The translations under genes were made by a program, and so were the position numbers. Below the pieces are notes generated by a model that was not told the origin of the DNA, searched no databases, and saw only the letters and a list, made by a program, of their open reading frames with translations. DNA of 64,000 nucleotides. Origin: Diplonema papillatum (lineage: Eukaryota; Euglenozoa; Diplonemea; Diplonemida; Diplonemidae). The stretch covers positions 124,001 through 188,000 of the forward strand of contig JAPJBO010000298.1 in NCBI GenBank assembly GCA_030068145.1, in the 5' to 3' direction. Below, piece after piece: positions 1 to 10,173 of the stretch; position 1 is the first letter of the stretch, and each line of letters starts with the position of its first letter.

Positions 1-597
1 TTAGCGGCCCAGGAGCATGCTTCAGCTGAAATAGTTGTACGATCGGTCGGCCAAATGGTGCCGCCTCCTTCACTGCGGTGCGCTGTTCCTGCGGACTTGA
101 AGCCAATTGACCCAACACAGTGGTCCGGTGTCCTTCCCTCACGGTTTCTTGGCCAACGTTCCATCGGAGAAGGAACACAAGGCATCCATGTGACCGCACG
201 TTTCTCATCTCTCCTGAAATCGTGGATTTAGGAGAATTGCGTTTTGGTGCGCCCGGACGCGGGACTGGTTCGTCCTGAACTACTGAATGGCAGCGACGAA
301 CGCTCTCAACGCCTTTCTAGCGTTATTTGTGGATTAGAAGGACGGTGTTTTATGCTTTCCGGTTGACCGTAGAGGCTTGGGTATGGAGGGGGGTTGAGAA
401 AAACTGAGAGGGTGCGTTTCTGTGAGTAAGGCTGCGATGACGGGAGCATGGGCCTCACCGAGGTTTTTTTTTTCCTCACACATGCAATGTGTGAGGAAAC
501 TGAACCGCCCAAGTAGGACCTTCTGATCATGATCATTTGCCAAATTTGCCACCTGAAACCACGTCCAGGATTTGGGCTCAGGGTAGTGCGGTCAACG
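1..597. other. Intergenic, no gene recognised
   Basis: Only a copy of dispersed motif M (about 305-372) stands out. ORFs here are short and overlap on both strands without recognisable domains. Confidence 0.6.
305..372 (+). repeat. Dispersed motif M, copy 1
   Basis: A 60-70 bp motif whose recognisable core is a T-rich stretch (GTTTTA or GTTTTGA) followed by TCTCCGG or TTTCCGG and a TGACC. It matches 42596-42655 over most of its length and, more weakly, 2150-2205, 51461-51533 and 58878-58930. Confidence 0.55.
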
Positions 598-1005
598 AAA
601 AGGCCGAGTTTGGGCCCTCTCTTCAGGTTGTTCTTCTTCTTTTCACCTGGAATGTCTTGAGTTAGGGATCTCCATGAGAAGCACGGACATGTAAACTGTG
701 ACAGTGACATGATCTTCAGTTTGGTGTTGGTTCGCTCACTGCTCAGGCTTACATTTTTGGAACACATTGCAATGTCTCGAAAATACTCGAGGGGCTGCCC
801 TGTGCTTACTTCGAAGAAGGCTAGAAGGGGAGAAACCATACAACTACAAAGTGGGTCTTTTTGTTGAACGCTTACGCCCGCCACTGAACCCAGATTCGCC
901 TGTGTTTCGTGTGGGCTACAGCACATTTACCTCCTTTGATCTTTTGCAGCTGGAAGCCTCCTCAAGTATTTCCTACAAAGCAGGTGCTTATACAAAAAAG
1001 AAATG
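598..1005 (+). repeat. Dispersed repeat family A, long copy
   Basis: This is the most abundant repeat in the window. The core (about 780-1005) recurs in both orientations at 5.8, 27.2, 36.2, 40.2, 47.3, 57.9 and 62.3 kb. The 5' part (598-780) is shared only with 39890-40020, so most copies are 5'-truncated or composite. The core holds a pyrimidine-rich tract ending in TTGCAG and, about 35-45 bases later, AAGCAG|GTGC. No protein is conserved between copies, so ORFs crossing it are treated as spurious. Confidence 0.85.
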
Positions 1006-1550
1006 TCTGTTCTTCGTAGGTGAGTCAGGTTCAGACGAGCATCCATGGGATTGCAAATGCACTACAACACGCGGAGGGTTCGCTTTTTCCTCTCTGCACG
1101 CCCAGCAAAGGCAGGCGTTCCCACTGGGTTCCGCAAAGACTGACGGATTGCTTTGGTTTTCCGACGTTTCTGCTTGGGCGTACAGATCGGTGCCTTTCGA
1201 CGGTTTGTTTGCTTGTGATGTTCAGCTCGGCATGGGACATGCTTGTACGGCCTGGTGGCTTTCGCGATTGGGAAAAGGACGCAAAATACCGTACCTGCGA
1301 GCTGGCCACATGGCAGTGTGTCCGGTGGCCGACTTCGTCAGCTTATTTTTCATGTTTCCAGCTACACCGTCATCAGTCGCCTTTTTCCAACTGGGAATCA
1401 TGGGCACCAATAAGCTCTGTGTACCTCGATGGTTGTACTGAAGGAAACACTTTCCGAGAAGGTGCCATCCTTCCCTCGTGTGCAATCGGTGTTCTTAGAG
1501 GGGGTCTGATAAAACCGATCTCAATCCTTTACGGACGGGGGGACAGAATA
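1006..1550. other. Intergenic, no gene recognised
   Basis: Long open frames exist on the plus strand (up to 224 codons), but they begin inside repeat A and show no domain or motif. I see nothing else. Confidence 0.5.
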
Positions 1551-1812
1551 TGATAAGGTGCCAAAAAACCCCCCCGTCCCCTTTGCACTAATAAAACTTT
1601 TTGACGTCATCCCATACTGTATGCCGGCCCCGAAACACTGTCGGTGCGGCCGAAAACGGGCCCTGAGCGGTTTTTGGCGGGCTAAGTGAAAGTAAAGGGG
1701 CCTCAGAAGGCCCACAAGTGGGCCCAGATGGGGTTTCGGGGCCAGCAAGGGGTGACGTCGAAAAGTATTTTATTAGTGCAAAGGGGAGGGGGGGTTTTTT
1801 GGCATCGTCTCA
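1551..1812. mobile_element. MITE with TA target duplication (262 bp)
   Basis: The ends are inverted copies: left TGATAAGGTGCCAAAAAACC, right (reverse complement) TGAGACGATGCCAAAAAACC, each followed by a C-run and then a CTTTGCACTAATAAAA block. The inverted similarity runs about 65 bp inward, and a second inverted pair (GGCCCCGAAAC / GTTTCGGGGCC) lies further in, so most of the element can fold into a hairpin. TA dinucleotides flank both ends (1549-1550, 1813-1814), as for Tc1/mariner-type insertion. It has no coding capacity. The same terminal motif bounds the larger element at 11724-17611. Confidence 0.75.
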
Positions 1813-2248
1813 TATTATAGTAATGTCGAAACCCCCAAATCCCGAGCTGGAGTTCGGACACGGGGCCTGCAAAGTGAAGACGCGTCGAAAATGATCAATA
1901 GTTGCCGCTCTGAAGAGATGTGCCACGAAACCTTTCCAAGGAGCACCAGATTTTCCATTTTGGAGTCGTAACACTCTCAAGCTTGACCCATAGATTCCAT
2001 AGAAGAATTTCTGCGCGCTGGACAACCTACATCCCCCTCCGTCCGTAAGGGGTTAAACACGGGACCACGCCCGGACCGTACAGGTACTGATGGAGAAGAC
2101 TGGTGATTTGTGTGTATTCCTCTAAAAGCCCAGCCCACTCAAAATCTTCTTCTTTTTAGAGGGAAAGCTCGCTCGATCCGGAGTTTTGAAGTCTCCTGGT
2201 GATCATCAAAAGGGTTCCTCTAGTGTATAGAATATTGGCATGCTTATT
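1813..2248. other. Intergenic, no gene recognised
   Basis: Contains a weak copy of motif M (about 2150-2205). Nothing else is recognised. Confidence 0.5.
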
Positions 2249-2717
2249 TGGTGTTACCCACTAGGAGCCAACACAACTTCTATCCAACTTCTATATTCAG
2301 GGGGGGTGTGTCACTTTTTATTTTGATATGTCAAAAACGACCACCCTATGGCAGCGCACACAGTCACCAAAGGTTTCACTAAATCGACCAATTTTTGATG
2401 CTATGAGCGCAGGTGTCCCCGGTCTCTCTGTTCCCGAGGGTGTAGAAAAAAAAAGATGACCCCCCTTGGACGCGTTCAACCCGGTATAATTATATTTAGA
2501 TCATACCGGGAGCGCGTGTGATACGTGTGATATGTGCATGTTGCCCCCGAGAAGACACGGAATGGAAAGATCGGTCACGAAATCGTCAGAATACCACCTC
2601 GGATCCCAAAAAGGTTGTCCCCCATGGCCCCTCCTTTTGCACTTCACTTCACCAGGCATATTGCCATCCCCTATGAGCGCACTTCAGAACTGGGATGGCA
2701 GGTACTGAAGAACAGGG

Positions 2718-3668
2718 ATGCTGCAAAATCTGCGGTGCGAAAACCTGGAGAAAGGTTGCTTCGTTTCCTCAGCCCGAAGTGAAGAAGAGACCGGTACAAG
2801 AGGATTCATCTGTTTGAAGTGCCTCCAGGAGTGTGGTGCCACGCGGAGGAAGTGCACACGACTACGACTGCAGCAACAACTACGACGGCAAGGTGCAAGG
2901 TTCCAAACAGCGACAGCAACGACTACTTGGACAGGCGTCTTCAAGCTGTCCGAATTGGATGCTTGTTGTGAACGCTCCTGTCTATGCACCCCCCAGAAGT
3001 ATCTGCTTCGGATGCTACACAGCGTGCCTTTCGGCGGAGCAGAACCCATCTGCCTCTCGATATCCTCTGGAAGGAGCAAATTCGGGCAAAGTGCCGACCA
3101 CGACTGCGGTGAGAACAATGCCACACGCATTCTTTATCGAGGTTCCGACACTGCCAGCGATTTTTTGCCGCATGGTTTTGCAACACAGCTCGTTGACATG
3201 GAATACAATGAGAAGGAGAACATGCAACGTTTTGCGATTGAAGAATTCGGATGCAGTTGCAGAGAATTCTTCAGGAGCCTGCTGACAGCCGCAAAACCTC
3301 GGCCGTACAAGGAATACAAGCATCTTGGTGGTGGGATGGTAGTGCGCCTGATACCAGCCGGCAGCAAAATAAACGGGTACTCTTCAAGACGGCACAGAAG
3401 GTGGGGCGTTCCACAGGGTTGTGCACAAGCCGGACATCGTATTATCATGCAGGATTCGAAGGTGAGCGTATCTTACTCTCACTTCTGCAAGCGACGACCG
3501 TCCAAACAAAAAGAGCCGGCGCAGTTAGTGCGATCGGAGACGGAAACTGTGCACAGAAACTCCCGGTACTCTTCCTCTTGCTTCTCTGGGAATGACTGCT
3601 ATACCACGTATTTTAGAACAACCCTCAGAAGACTTACCGAGCTAGCGGTGGTATTTGGCCACCTTTAG
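2718..3668 (+). CDS. Unrecognised ORF inside the 2249-4609 element
   Basis: A 316-codon frame from an ATG, the longest ORF of the enclosing element. No known domain is recognised. Two Cys-pair motifs are visible near the start but in different frames: CCKICGAKTW upstream in one frame and FICLKCLQECGATRRK at about residues 31-46 of this one. Read across a frameshift they would make a four-cysteine zinc knuckle or ribbon, as found in many transposases. That suggests a decayed transposase, but it is inference only. The opposite strand also has ORFs, so coding status is uncertain. Confidence 0.3.
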   Translation: MLQNLRCENLEKGCFVSSARSEEETGTRGFICLKCLQECGATRRKCTRLRLQQQLRRQGARFQTATATTTWTGVFKLSELDACCERSCLCTPQKYLLRMLHSVPFGGAEPICLSISSGRSKFGQSADHDCGENNATRILYRGSDTASDFLPHGFATQLVDMEYNEKENMQRFAIEEFGCSCREFFRSLLTAAKPRPYKEYKHLGGGMVVRLIPAGSKINGYSSRRHRRWGVPQGCAQAGHRIIMQDSKVSVSYSHFCKRRPSKQKEPAQLVRSETETVHRNSRYSSSCFSGNDCYTTYFRTTLRRLTELAVVFGHL

Positions 3669-4194
3669 CTAAAATGCTGGTCGGGTGGCCGGGGGTGGGC
3701 AAAAGGCCCTAACCAATCCAGAAGCTCAGGACAGGCTCGACGCTCGACAGACATCCTGTCCTGAGGGCCACCGTGTGTATGCCAGACGGAAAACTCTCAA
3801 ATGCGAAGAGCTCAGTTGCAAAAATATCACACAAGCTTCAAATGCACCCTCGAAGGCCTCGAGACCGCTAAGGAGGGGGCCGAACTTTTATGCTTGGATT
3901 TCGACCAAATAACTAGGGAAAAGTTGAGAGCCTGGAGTTAAGGGGTTAAATGGATGAACCAGGGAAGGAACAAATCTGCGCATAACAATGTCATGTACGT
4001 TCACGATGATCGTGAACAAAGTTATGCTGAAACAAGGAAAGATGGCAGCAGAAGCCGCACCAGTCCTCTCCCAGATAGCACTGGACGCTTACGAGCAGTG
4101 CATGTCGGGATTGCCGCGGCTGTTTTGAAATACGGTGACCACGTCAGCAACGCCGGTGGCCCCGTCGTTTTGGCGCGGCTGTGATGCAAAACGG

Positions 4195-4256
4195 AGCCAG
4201 TCGCCCAGCCAGTCGCCCAGCCAGTCGCCCAGCCAGCTGCCCAGCCAGCCGCCAGG
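4195..4256 (+). repeat. 12-bp tandem repeat, about 5 copies
   Basis: CAGTCGCCCAGC-type units in tandem with point changes in the last ones. They would encode SPSQ or PASR repeats depending on frame. The array lies inside the 2249-4609 element. Confidence 0.8.
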
Positions 4257-4699
4257 ACAACACCCTTGTGAGCTGGTGGCAGGGAAAGGCCGAGGCGAGC
4301 CATCCAGTGCATCAGCACAAGAAACGCAAGGTCGCTTGCACATTGGCCCCTTGCCAAGATGAGCATCACAGGAGGTCAGAAAGTACTGGAGGTGTTGGCA
4401 AGACCAGTGTCTTTACCTCGCCCGAAATGGGTCCAAAGGGCCGCGTGCAGCGCGAACCACAACCGCAGTTGGGCTTGCGCGCAGAAAACGGGAGTTCGGC
4501 TCAAGAAAACGTCAGCGTTGTGCACCATCATTATAACAATAAAAAGTGACACCCCCTACTCCATACAACTTCTATCAAACTTCTATATTCAGTATTGTGG
4601 GTAACACCATTATTGTATTTTTTTATGCTAGCATGCCTTCAAAGGGCATTACCGCCAGAACTCCATTGCGCCTCATCGACTGCACTCTCGTTTTCCGGT

Positions 4700-4845
4700 T
4701 AGTGAGTGCCAGTTGATCGGTTTCCCACTTGTATTTACCCCGTCATTTTCAGGTGAGGAATTCTGGTCACGCTGCCGACGTCTTTTTAGCCTGCACAATA
4801 CATTGAACGGCAACCCGCAAGATTGTTAGTACTAAAGCAGACGCC
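4700..4845 (+). repeat. Dispersed repeat J, copy 1
   Basis: About 145 bp shared with 8358-8475 and 24090-24245, and in diverged form with 22735-22870. Landmarks are GTCATTTTCAGGT, GCCTGCACAATRCATTGAA and CAACCCGCAAGATTGTTAGT. Confidence 0.75.
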
Positions 4846-4966
4846 GCATCCTTCTTCTAAAATTGTGCGAGTAATTGTTTTGCTTGGCTTTGGTCACGAC
4901 GAGCTTACCACATGCAGTCACACTACCACAGAACACGGCGGAACATTGCACGAAAGGGGGGGGGGG

Positions 4967-5156
4967 GGGATTGCAAGAACGTGCTTGGAATGGGTATGTG
5001 CTCAACACCGCACTGGTCCCGTCTGCGCCGTGTTTCGGTCCTTTAAGCCACGGACACATAAGACGGACGATCATCAGCGGAAACTGAGTGTCTGCAGACA
5101 GGACAGCGGTGTGAATCTGGTTTGACAGGCGGCTGTTCGTAGCTCGTTACAGCCAG
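4967..5156 (+). repeat. Dispersed repeat B, copy 1
   Basis: A repeat of about 190 bp beginning at a G-run followed by ATTGCAAGAACGTGCTTGG. It recurs at 5369-5500 (diverged), 24628-24812, 29967-30075, 43716-44064 (interrupted) and 63096-63205. Confidence 0.85.
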
Positions 5157-5248
5157 GACCACCCGTGCTACTAGAGCACAGGGGAATCCGTCACGGGGAG
5201 AAGGCCCCTACAACCAGTTAAAAAACTTAGTGCACTCGCCCTGATTGT

Positions 5249-5360
5249 GACTGCGACTCGCTAGGCAGCACTGACTGGTCTTCTTTTTGCGGTGGCAATC
5301 TGCGAAGTAAACTCCGCAGAGCACAGTGGACATGGGGTTGCCGTGTGCAGCACCAATGGT
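5249..5360 (+). repeat. Dispersed repeat C, copy 1
   Basis: Nearly identical to 63208-63318 (GTGGCAATCTGCGAAGTAAA and CACAGTGGACATGGGG blocks). At 63 kb it directly follows repeat B; here it lies about 90 bp downstream of B. Confidence 0.85.
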
Positions 5361-5368
5361 TGGGGCGG

Positions 5369-5500
5369 GAGCACGTGCTTGGAATGGTCGGTGCTCAACG
5401 TCGTACTATCTGCGTCGTTCGGTCCTTTAAAGCCGCTATGGCGCGGTGGCCCATCATCACCACGGACATGAATGCCTGCAGGCAGGGCAGCGATGTGATT
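5369..5500 (+). repeat. Dispersed repeat B, diverged copy
   Basis: Shares CACGTGCTTGGAATGG, GGTCCTTTAA and the later GCAGGCAGGGCAGCGATGTG region with repeat B, but has many substitutions and indels. Confidence 0.65.
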
Positions 5501-5665
5501 CTGTGTTTCGTCGGGAACTTGTGTCCTTAGGGGTGAAGCCGGCTCGGGGAGAAGGCTGCGCCCGAGCAATTACTTAAATAGCTCAGGCCCCCCGCCCGCT
5601 CCACTTATGACTGCGACTTGCCAGAACGCGCTGACGTGTCTCCTTTATATAACAAGGGGGAGGGA

Positions 5666-5760
5666 TCTTAGTTTAGTGTTCAGGTGGGACACTGCCTCGG
5701 GGAGAAGCTTCGTTTAATGTTTAGGCAGGGCACTGCCTCTCATGCATGTTTTTGATGCTA
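5666..5760 (+). repeat. Dispersed repeat D, two partial copies
   Basis: CTTAGTTTAATGTTTAGGCA followed by an A/C-rich CACTGCCTC. It recurs at 26757-26830 (twice), 39069-39102, 41428-41485 and 43828-43885, often joined to CATGCATGTTTGATGC. Confidence 0.65.
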
Positions 5761-5786
5761 GCACCAAGTCGGGAAGGGGGGGGGAA

Positions 5787-6047
5787 ATACTCGAGGGACT
5801 GCCTTGTGCTTACTACTAAGGAGGTTAGAGGGGGAGAAACAAAACAACTCCGAAGCGGGTCTTTTTGTTGAACGCTTGCGCCCGCCACTGAACCCAGATT
5901 TACCTGTGTTTCGTGTGGGCTGCAGCACATTTACCTCCTTTGCGATTGGAATAGTGTTGCGATAGTGGGGAGTCACCGGCTTCTTTGAGATTTGCAACTG
6001 ACAGTCTCCTCAAGTATTTCAAAGCAGGTGCTTATACAAGAAAGGGA
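5787..6047 (+). repeat. Dispersed repeat A
   Basis: Copy of the repeat A core with about 60 extra bases near 5943-5997 compared with the copy at 780-1005. Confidence 0.8.
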
Positions 6048-6197
6048 GGGTACTGAAGCGTCCTCCACCGTGAGAAACTCTGAATTCCCACCCCATGAGG
6101 GCCGTCGTGGGTTTCCGGAAACATATCCGGTAATTGGGTTGGCTGATAAACGAAGGAGCGAACGATCTGCACCAACTACGAGTCACAGTGTTCGCGC

Positions 6198-6440
6198 CAA
6201 GGAACATTTCCGGAGTTGGGGCTTGCACTGATAAACGAAGCAACGGACGATCAGCATCAACTGACCGAAGGTGATGAAAATGATGAGGCAAAAGTTTCTT
6301 GTTCTTCGCGTGTACAGGGTATAAACCTCTCCGGTCTCCGGTTTCCTGTACTAGCACTTTTTCGTTGGCTTCGTTTTCTCTTTCATGTGCAACCGTTGTT
6401 CCGGAAATGTTCCCGTCAGTACAGATGGACTGTTAAGAAC
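6198..6440 (+). repeat. Dispersed repeat G, copy 1
   Basis: About 240 bp closely matching 29335-29575 (GGAGTTGGGGCTTGCACTGA to GAAATGTTCCCGTCAGTACA). A diverged copy is at 8692-8900. Confidence 0.85.
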
Positions 6441-6480
6441 AAAAAGGTGGCCAATTTCGGCCCGGTAGTAGGTATCGTAT

Positions 6481-6712
6481 CCTAGTATGTGTATCGTATC
6501 TGCGGTAGTGGCTGTACGCGTAAGCGCTTTCATCCCGATGAAGAGATTACTTACAAGGCACCATTACCATCGTTCATAGAGCACACTCTAAGGAGGCAGT
6601 TACTGGGCATTGTAGAAAAAGAAGCGCTTCGCCTGTGCATGCCGGGGGATCGATTTCCCCCTTGTTTTTACCATGTTTCTTTTCTCAGGGTGGAAACTCT
6701 GCTGTTTTTGGC

Positions 6713-6751
<39 letters not shown>

Positions 6752-7983
6752 GTCGGAAGTCAGGGTATTAGCGTGACCCTCAAAATCGTGTACAACCTGA
6801 AAATATTGTGAGGGACAGCCATTTTCTGGTGGGAAAGCTATACTGGGCACTTTTTGTCTCGAAGAGATATAAAACCAGGGGTTCGGCTAGAAGCTCTTCA
6901 GAAAAAGCGCAGTTTGCGCGGAAGAAATGGTAATCGTGGTAAACTTTCTTTTTGTTCCTTTTACGGCTAGTCTCTCCTTTTATGCGTCTTTTGCTCTCTA
7001 TTGCTGGGAATACCGGTATTCCTGGACTTTTGGTGCTGAAGGAAGGGATGAATCCGTTCACTTCACCCCCCACGTGGCGCTCGTTTAGCAGGGGCTGCCG
7101 AGTCTCTGTTCGCTGTTGCAGTGGGTTGGACCCCAGACCGACTGCACCAGGGGTGCTTCACCGAGGACCCCCGTGTTTCAGATCGCGTCCTTCCCGTCTT
7201 GTATAAGAACGGGTTTGGCTTATTGTTGTAGACTCAGGCCCCGCGCAGCGGCAAACTTTTTTTGGATACACTTTTGAGAGGGGGGTAGTTTCTTGGCCCC
7301 GCGCAGCGGCAATTTTTTTTGGGTATGTTTCTTGGTGACGTATTTATGACTGCCCTCCTGATGATGAGACTTTAGCTAAGCCCCCACCAGCAGTTGGACC
7401 CAGTTTGACCCATACACCACGGGACTGGCCCCCAGGGTTCCCGAAAAAAACGCATATTTCTTTTGGATTTTTCCGTTTTCCAAGGTGGACTAGAGGATGT
7501 GACACCAGTTTCCTCCCCAGATCTTTTTTTTGTCAACAACAGCAGCTCGTGCTGGGCTCCTTTTTTTTTCCGTTTTTTTGTGTTACCGTCGATCCCGAAG
7601 GACGATCAGTTTTTTTTTTTTTTTTTTTCAAAATGTGAGGATTTGCCTCACAATTGAAACTGACGCTAACCCTATGTCGGAAGTTGCTGGAACCTCTGCT
7701 TAGATCAGACAAGATGGGAAGTCGAGATGGGTGGGGTGGGATTGGGATGTTGGCAGCGGGTAAGTAAAGGGAAGGGATGAGGGGGCGGGCAATCGTACAG
7801 TTCTTTTACTACAGTTCCTCGTACATGCGAAAACCTGCTATGAAAGCGGCAACTAGGGGCACTGATTTGGTTGGAAAAAGTAAGTCAGAACACGCGTTTC
7901 GAAGAGCTTCCCTCTTTTGCTCTTCCTTGTTCATTTGTCAGTAAAGCTCGGCCAATCGAACCCCCTTTCCCCGGTCAAGTAAA
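6481..7983. other. Intergenic, homopolymer-rich, no gene recognised
   Basis: Contains a run of about 35 T (6714-6750), further T-runs near 7560-7630, and a short duplicated block GGCCCCGCGCAGCGGCAA at about 7236 and 7294. No ORF shows a recognisable domain. Confidence 0.6.
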
Positions 7984-8134
7984 GGGGGGGGTCGAATACT
8001 AACAGTTATTTGACACACGTCTAGTTGTCGAAAACACTACCACTACTTGATCCTGCTACTGTTCGGCTACCCGAAACTTCTTTTAGTATTCGACGAATCG
8101 AATAATAACACAGGTGTTATTATTCGACCCCCCC
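7984..8134. repeat. Nested inverted repeats (~150 bp hairpin element)
   Basis: An outer inverted pair GGGGGGTCGAATA (about 7985-7998 and 8121-8133) encloses a perfect 12-bp pair GTCGAATACTAA (7991-8002 and 8083-8094) and a perfect 30-bp palindrome with 14-bp arms and a 2-base loop (8098-8127). Probably a small foldback element; no target duplication was identified. Confidence 0.65.
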
Positions 8135-8357
8135 TGCCTTAACCACCGGGGGGTGGGTGGTTTGGCCGCAAACGTTGCTTTTTTAAAACCCCTGTTTCCC
8201 TCCCCCCCCCCTTTTTTTTCCCTCGTCTGTATGTCTAATGGTACACTGTCAGTAATAAGCTTACCGTCCATCCTCGAAGGACGGGAGCAGTTCGGGCTAC
8301 CTGGCGGCGGTGCTGGTTCAACAAAAAAGACAGGCGCTTCGTTCTGCTTGTGCGTGC

Positions 8358-8475
8358 CGTGTATTTATCCGGTGTCATTTTCAGGTAAAGGAATACTCAT
8401 CAACCACCAAAACACGCTGCCTACGTCTTTTTAGCCTGCACAATGCATTGAAGGGCAACCCGCAAGATTGTTAGT
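8358..8475 (+). repeat. Dispersed repeat J, copy 2
   Basis: Matches 4700-4845 and 24090-24245, including the CAACCCGCAAGATTGTTAGT end. Confidence 0.75.
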
Positions 8476-8691
8476 CCTAGAAAGAAGCAAACAGCAAACC
8501 CGCTGCCGCGGACGGCAAATATACCGTTATGCCGGAAGCCGCGCCTCACCTGGAAGACCACACTCTACTCTAGACGTAGCAAGCTACTTTGTTTCTCTGG
8601 ACGGATTGGAGCGGCAAACCTGTCGTTCGGATTATTAGTCTTTTCCTACCAATAGAATAGACGAGACGTAATTTTGAAGAACACTTCAAAA

Positions 8692-8900
8692 TTCCGGAAG
8701 TGAGGACATGCACTGATAAACGATACAATGGGTGAACAGCATCAATTGATCAGTGTTGGGGTTTGTTCCTTCGTTCGCGTGCAAAACCTCTCTGCGGGGG
8801 GTTGTCTGAGACCGCTCTGTATAAGAGCGGTTTAGAGTGAAGGTTTCGGTTGACTTAACTTCCTCAGGTGCAGCCGTTGTTCCGAAGAATGTTGCTTTCA
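8692..8900 (+). repeat. Dispersed repeat G, diverged copy
   Basis: Alignable with 6198-6440 through the TGCACTGATAAACGA, CAGCATCAA and CAGCCGTTGTTCCG blocks, with an insertion near 8800. Confidence 0.6.
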
Positions 8901-9166
8901 GGGCCGGACTCCCTTTCATATGTCATGTCAGAACGTGGCCTATTTGCAACACAGACCCAGCAATTTCCGAGGGGTAGCCCGTACCAAGGAAAATGGCGGT
9001 CCATAAACAGAAAGAGGGGAGCACCCTGGACGTTTGCTTATCCGCATGTGTGTATCCTCTGTTTGAGAGTTACAACACACTACGCTGCCGACCGTCTCTT
9101 TTCAATAATTCTTGTGGCAGCAAACACGTTTGTTGCCACATGAGGAAAGAGAATCCGATGCGGGAA

Positions 9167-9870
9167 GAGATGGACTCCTCCCGCATCGGATAAACGTGCA
9201 CGCATCCTGATGTGATGAACGCGTCGGGTGGTAGTCGTCAGGTCTTCACTTCGAAAAAAAGGCATTCAGTTCTTCCCGGCTCATACGGAGGAAGAGCTGG
9301 GTGTGGGGGCCTCCTTGCGCGAATCACATGCAAGTCGCCTCAAAATGGGGCTCTCTCTTTCCAGCCGGCACTTAACCCAGATTTTACCTGTTTCGCGTGG
9401 GCGATCACATTTCTTTCACGTGTGCATCCGTTGGTACGGAAATGTCACCGTCAGTACCACTGCCTGCGCAATCTGATCAAGAAAAGAAAGCAACAAGAAA
9501 TGCCAAACATGGAACAGAGGAGATGGACTCCTCCCGCATCGGATAAACGTGCACGCATCCTGATGTGATGAACGCGTCGGGTGGTAGTCAGGTCTTCACT
9601 TCGAAAAAAAGGCATTCTCTTCTTCCCGGCTCATACGGAGGAAGAGCTGGGTGTGGGGGTCCTTGCGCGAATCACATGCAAGTCGCCTCAAAATGGGGCA
9701 CTTTCTTTCCAGCCGGCACTTAACCCAGATTTTACCTGTTTCGCGTGGGCGATCACATTTCTTTTACGTGTGCAACCGTTGGTACGGAAATGTCACCGTC
9801 AGTACCACTGCCTGCTCAATCAAATCAAGAAAAGAAAGCAACAAGAAATGCCAAACATGGAACAAAGTGC
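9167..9870 (+). repeat. Tandem duplication, two ~352-bp units (repeat F)
   Basis: Unit 1 (about 9167-9520) and unit 2 (about 9521-9870) are nearly identical apart from scattered substitutions and small indels. Both begin GATGGACTCCTCCCGCATCG and end near GCCAAACATGGAACA. The middle of each unit (from CCCAGATTTTACCTGTTTCG) resembles part of repeat A, so this is a derived, locally duplicated relative of A. Confidence 0.85.
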
Positions 9871-10173
9871 CAGTGGCTCGAGGCGGGAGGGGAAGCACAG
9901 CAAAAGATAACAGATAATTGCGGGATCTCCGGAGGTCAGGGTCGTCTACAAGTAGCCACTAACTGATGGTTGCCTGGTACCCAATCGCATGTTGGATCCT
10001 CCTTAGTTTGGGTTTTCGCGTAGACATGACGCAGGGTACCCTTCGTACGCCTGTCCTAGAAGCAACAAAAAGCATTCGTTAGTTGAGGGGACTTTCAAAT
10101 TCCGTTTGGTGCCACCCTGGTGGCAAACAAGTTCCTATGTGTGTGATGTGAGTGCGCTTCCTTCGGCGCCCTT

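Larger units (their letters stand above)
2249..4609 (+). mobile_element. 2.36-kb terminal-inverted-repeat element, family unknown
   Basis: Perfect 13-bp terminal inverted repeats (TGGTGTTACCCAC at 2249-2261; its complement at 4597-4609) are flanked by identical 5-bp sequences TTATT (2244-2248, 4610-4614). Further in, a GGGGTGTGTCACTTTTTATT-like block at 2301-2322 is inverted at about 4539-4557. The block between, an ACAACTTCTATC...TATATTCAG segment, has the same orientation at both ends (2272-2300 and 4564-4592), so it is flipped relative to the surrounding repeat. Inside lie an unrecognised 316-codon ORF and a 12-bp tandem repeat. The 5-bp target size fits few cut-and-paste families; I do not assign one. 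Confidence 0.6.

Noticed and set aside
2249..4609. LTR retrotransposon (TG...CA ends, 5-bp duplication)
   Set aside because: The termini are inverted rather than direct over the first 13 bp, the direct block is only ~28 bp, and no gag, RT or integrase is present.
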